From Pegoplata infirma (Eukaryota > Arthropoda > Insecta > Diptera > Anthomyiidae), in contig OY992537.1 in NCBI GenBank assembly GCA_963921195.1, forward strand, positions 132,144,694 through 132,208,693: a stretch of 64,000 nucleotides of DNA, read 5' to 3'. Shown here in pieces: positions 61,794-64,000 of this stretch. A program made the translations under genes and the position numbers. Numbering within the stretch: the first letter of the stretch is position 1; each line of letters opens with the position of its first letter. The notes beneath the pieces were generated by a model that did not search any database, was not told the origin of the DNA, and saw only the letters and a list, made by a program, of their open reading frames with translations.

Positions 61794-63545
61794 TAGGGTT
61801 GCCATTTCCATTTTGAGAAAAAGAGGACGCCAAGCTCCAAAAAGGAGAACATTTGTCCTAAAAAAGAGGACATATTTTTTTTTTTAAAATAAATTCAAAG
61901 AAAATCACCAACGCGATACAATATACAAATGAAATGTAGTTTTATTAAGAAAACAATGTTTATTTTCACTCACATATAATTTTAAAAAAAAATTCCCAAT
62001 TATATTTTGAGAAAGATTATTCTCAATTATTTCCAATTATATTTAAAAAATTTCTAAAAATAATTGAACAAATTTTTAATTGTGTATCAGAATTTTCTAT
62101 TTGGATTTCAAAATTTTTTTAATGGTTTCCAGAAAATTCCTTTTGTATTTTAAAAATTTCCATTTTCGTTTTAAAAACCCAGTTGGAAAATGTGTCACTG
62201 AGGAAATTTCCACAGTGATTCCTTGAGGAAATGTCTTCAGGTTCTGACAAATCATAGGTAATATTGATGACATGTCCTTACATTGTCAGCACTGAATGTT
62301 TGCTTTAATAGTGTGGACAATTCCTCTAAGACGTCTAAAAGGAAATGTCTTCCAAATAGCAGTATATTAAATTAAAATTTAAAATCTGGGCAACACTTCA
62401 ATTTCCAAGAAAAAGATGGCAATATTATCAATTTATTTAAAATAAATTCAAAATCTAACAAGTAGAATAAAAGTAATAAATAGACAAACAATTTTCAAAA
62501 TAAAGTTTAGAACAAGTAGTAAGGTGTGGGACTAATAAACTGGAGGTTCCAGGTTCAAATCCAGTTGGGACTAAAAAAGGCGAAAAGTTTTTTCTAAATA
62601 TGAGAAAGATAATTTATAAAGGAAAATGGATAAAAGTAAAAACTAAAGAAAATACGAACTTTTTTTTTATTCTCGAATGACATACGTCAGACATTTCCCC
62701 AAAGAAGTCTTTGGTGACATGTCCCCAGAAGGTCAGCCCTGACCACTGCTGACTTTGAGTGAGGACATTTTGAAAATTTGTATGAAAGTGTCCTCAACCC
62801 AGTACATAGAGATGTCTTGTTATGTCAGCAGTGACTCTGACATGTCACCGCTCCGTCACTGAGGATGGCTCGAGGACGTTGCCAACTGGGAATTTATCAA
62901 TGATTTTAAGAAAATCCCTTTTAAATTAAAAAAAAATCCATTTGAATTTCAGAAATGTTCAATTTTTTTTTTCAAAAAAATTTCATTTACATTGTATTGT
63001 ATATTTCAAAATTATCACAATGCTTTTCAAAAAATTCCATTTGCTTATCAAAATTTAATTTTAAAATTTTTAAGAAAATTTTAAAATAAAAGCTTTTGAA
63101 ATACAATTGGAAATTTCTTAAATACAAATTGAATTTTTGGAAATTCAAAAGGAAATTTCTTAAATCATTTAGAAAATTTTGAAATGCAAATTGAAATTTT
63201 AATATAATTTTTTTTTTTTTTCGGAGGGCAAACTTATTGTAAGTGAGGTCAACGTAGTGATTTTCGCACTACATATAGTGCTTTCTTACTCGAATTATAC
63301 TAATTTTTAAGCGGTTTTTTTTTAATTTTCTTCGCGTTTTGCTCTCAAAAACTTGACATTATTGCTGATAAGCTAAAATACAGCGATGGCAATAATTCAA
63401 AAGTTTAGAAGCAATAAAAAAAGTTATAAGGAAAACTCCAAAAAGTAGGACAACCCCGGACGCTTTCTAAAAAAGAAGTAGGACTGCCCCGGACGCCCTA
63501 AAACAGAGAACGGTGTCCGGGGAAAGAGGACGGATGGCAACCCTA
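61794..63545. mobile_element. 1.75-kb non-autonomous hAT-type element
   Basis: TIRs TAGGGTTGCCAT and ATGGCAACCCTA, perfect over 12 bases, with the 8-bp duplication TTGTTGGA at 61,786-61,793 and 63,546-63,553. AGAGGACG/GGACGCC/CCCCGGACGC motifs recur at both ends, as transposase-binding subterminal repeats do. Between them lies AT-rich sequence of AATTGGAAATTT-type repeats and the nested 713-bp element. No transposase. Confidence 0.9.
62178..62890. mobile_element. 713-bp element with tRNA-like core, copy 2
   Basis: Perfect inverted ends CCCAGTTGG and CCAACTGGG. Over its length it matches 41,486-42,200 with few substitutions. The tRNA-like segment (62,515-62,572) with B box GGTTCAAATCC is retained unchanged. 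It is nested in the hAT-type element. Flanks TTAAAAA and AATTTAT give no convincing target duplication. Confidence 0.85.
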
Positions 63546-63553
63546 TTGTTGGA

Positions 63554-64000
63554 ACACTTGATAAACATCGCGAAAAAAAATTGTTCAATATATCTGAATA
63601 TATAACATTTTTCGAATAAAATACGATATGTTTAATTTTTTTAAGAACTGTTGAAGCGCATACAACATTTCTGTTAAATACTTTTCACAATTTTTAAGCA
63701 ATATCAAACACTCTCCTGCCATACAAAATATTAAAACATATTGCAGATTTATTATTAAATATTTGCCATACAATAATGGTTAAAAGTAGAAAAATATACA
63801 GAATATTTACACACGATAATATATTTTTATATGAAATTCATAAGTACACAGAGTTGCACCAACTTACCAACATTACAGCTATGGTCATAAAAATAGTACC
63901 ACATAAAAATATCTACCTTAAGACATTCGAATTTACGTCTGTACGTCCGTCTGTGAAAAGCACACTGCAGTCCAAACTAAAAAGATAGACTCTTGAAGTG
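63554..64000. other. No gene seen
   Basis: AT-rich sequence to the window end. Short frames on both strands (63,585-63,773 minus; 63,776-63,988 plus) have no recognisable motif. GTACGTCCGTCTGTG near 63,938 faintly resembles the GACGGACGGACATCG block of INE-1-like repeats in inverse orientation. Confidence 0.4.

Overview
The window looks like gene-poor, repeat-dense DNA of a fly (Diptera, probably a calyptrate brachyceran). The evidence is the kind of elements present: a 17.6/297-type errantivirus (insect endogenous retrovirus), a 2A-bearing jockey-like LINE, an RTE LINE, mariner, several hAT-type elements, and INE-1/DINE-1-like repeats ending in GGAGGGTATAAAA. The species call is inference. 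I found no host protein-coding gene, no rRNA, no functional tRNA and no CRISPR array. Essentially all credible coding sequence belongs to transposable elements, and most of it lies on the minus strand.

Layout. 1-8.8 kb: degenerate AT-rich repeats, a tandemly duplicated hAT MITE (1.25-1.65 kb), an element with long terminal inverted repeats (3.37-4.76 kb), a 450-bp palindrome (6.0-6.46 kb), divergent tandem repeats (6.9-7.4 kb) and a 257-bp MITE. 8.8-19.9 kb: INE-1-like repeats invaded by a tRNA-related SINE and a complex palindrome, a foldback (12.8-13.4 kb), TA-flanked AT-rich elements and a dead mariner. 19.9-37.1 kb: an AT-rich MITE containing a second MITE, which contains the full-length errantivirus (21,230-36,312; 531-bp LTRs with 4 differences; 6-bp target duplication CTTTAT). 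That errantivirus is itself cut by three insertions: a LINE in gag (13-bp TSD), a 3-kb foldback element at the protease/RT junction (TATA TSD; it carries a further nested element), and a 287-bp element just before the env membrane anchor. 37.2-43.8 kb: a 2.6-kb hAT-type element inside a SINE (8-bp TSD), a second hAT-like element with a nested 715-bp element, and another foldback. 45-54 kb: RNase-H relics of I-type LINEs on both strands, interrupted by a hAT-type element and by a Russian-doll set of TA-flanked MITEs that includes a second copy of the 26-kb foldback. 54.2-61.3 kb: an INE-1-like element split by an RTE LINE, which is itself split by two MITEs, one of which carries a third. 61.8-63.5 kb: a hAT-type element carrying another copy of the 715-bp element.

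How the parts relate. Target duplications, and in several cases an uninterrupted relative elsewhere in the window, let the order of events be read directly. The errantivirus is young by its near-identical LTRs, and its gag, protease, RT/RNaseH/integrase and env frames are open on both sides of every insertion, so it was probably intact when it was hit. It cannot now make any of its three proteins intact. The two larger LINEs are also dead: the gag-inserted one by an internal deletion with frameshift, the RTE by a frameshift, a stop codon and two MITEs. Coordinates given with a target duplication should be good to the base. Boundaries of INE-1-like and low-complexity blocks are approximate.
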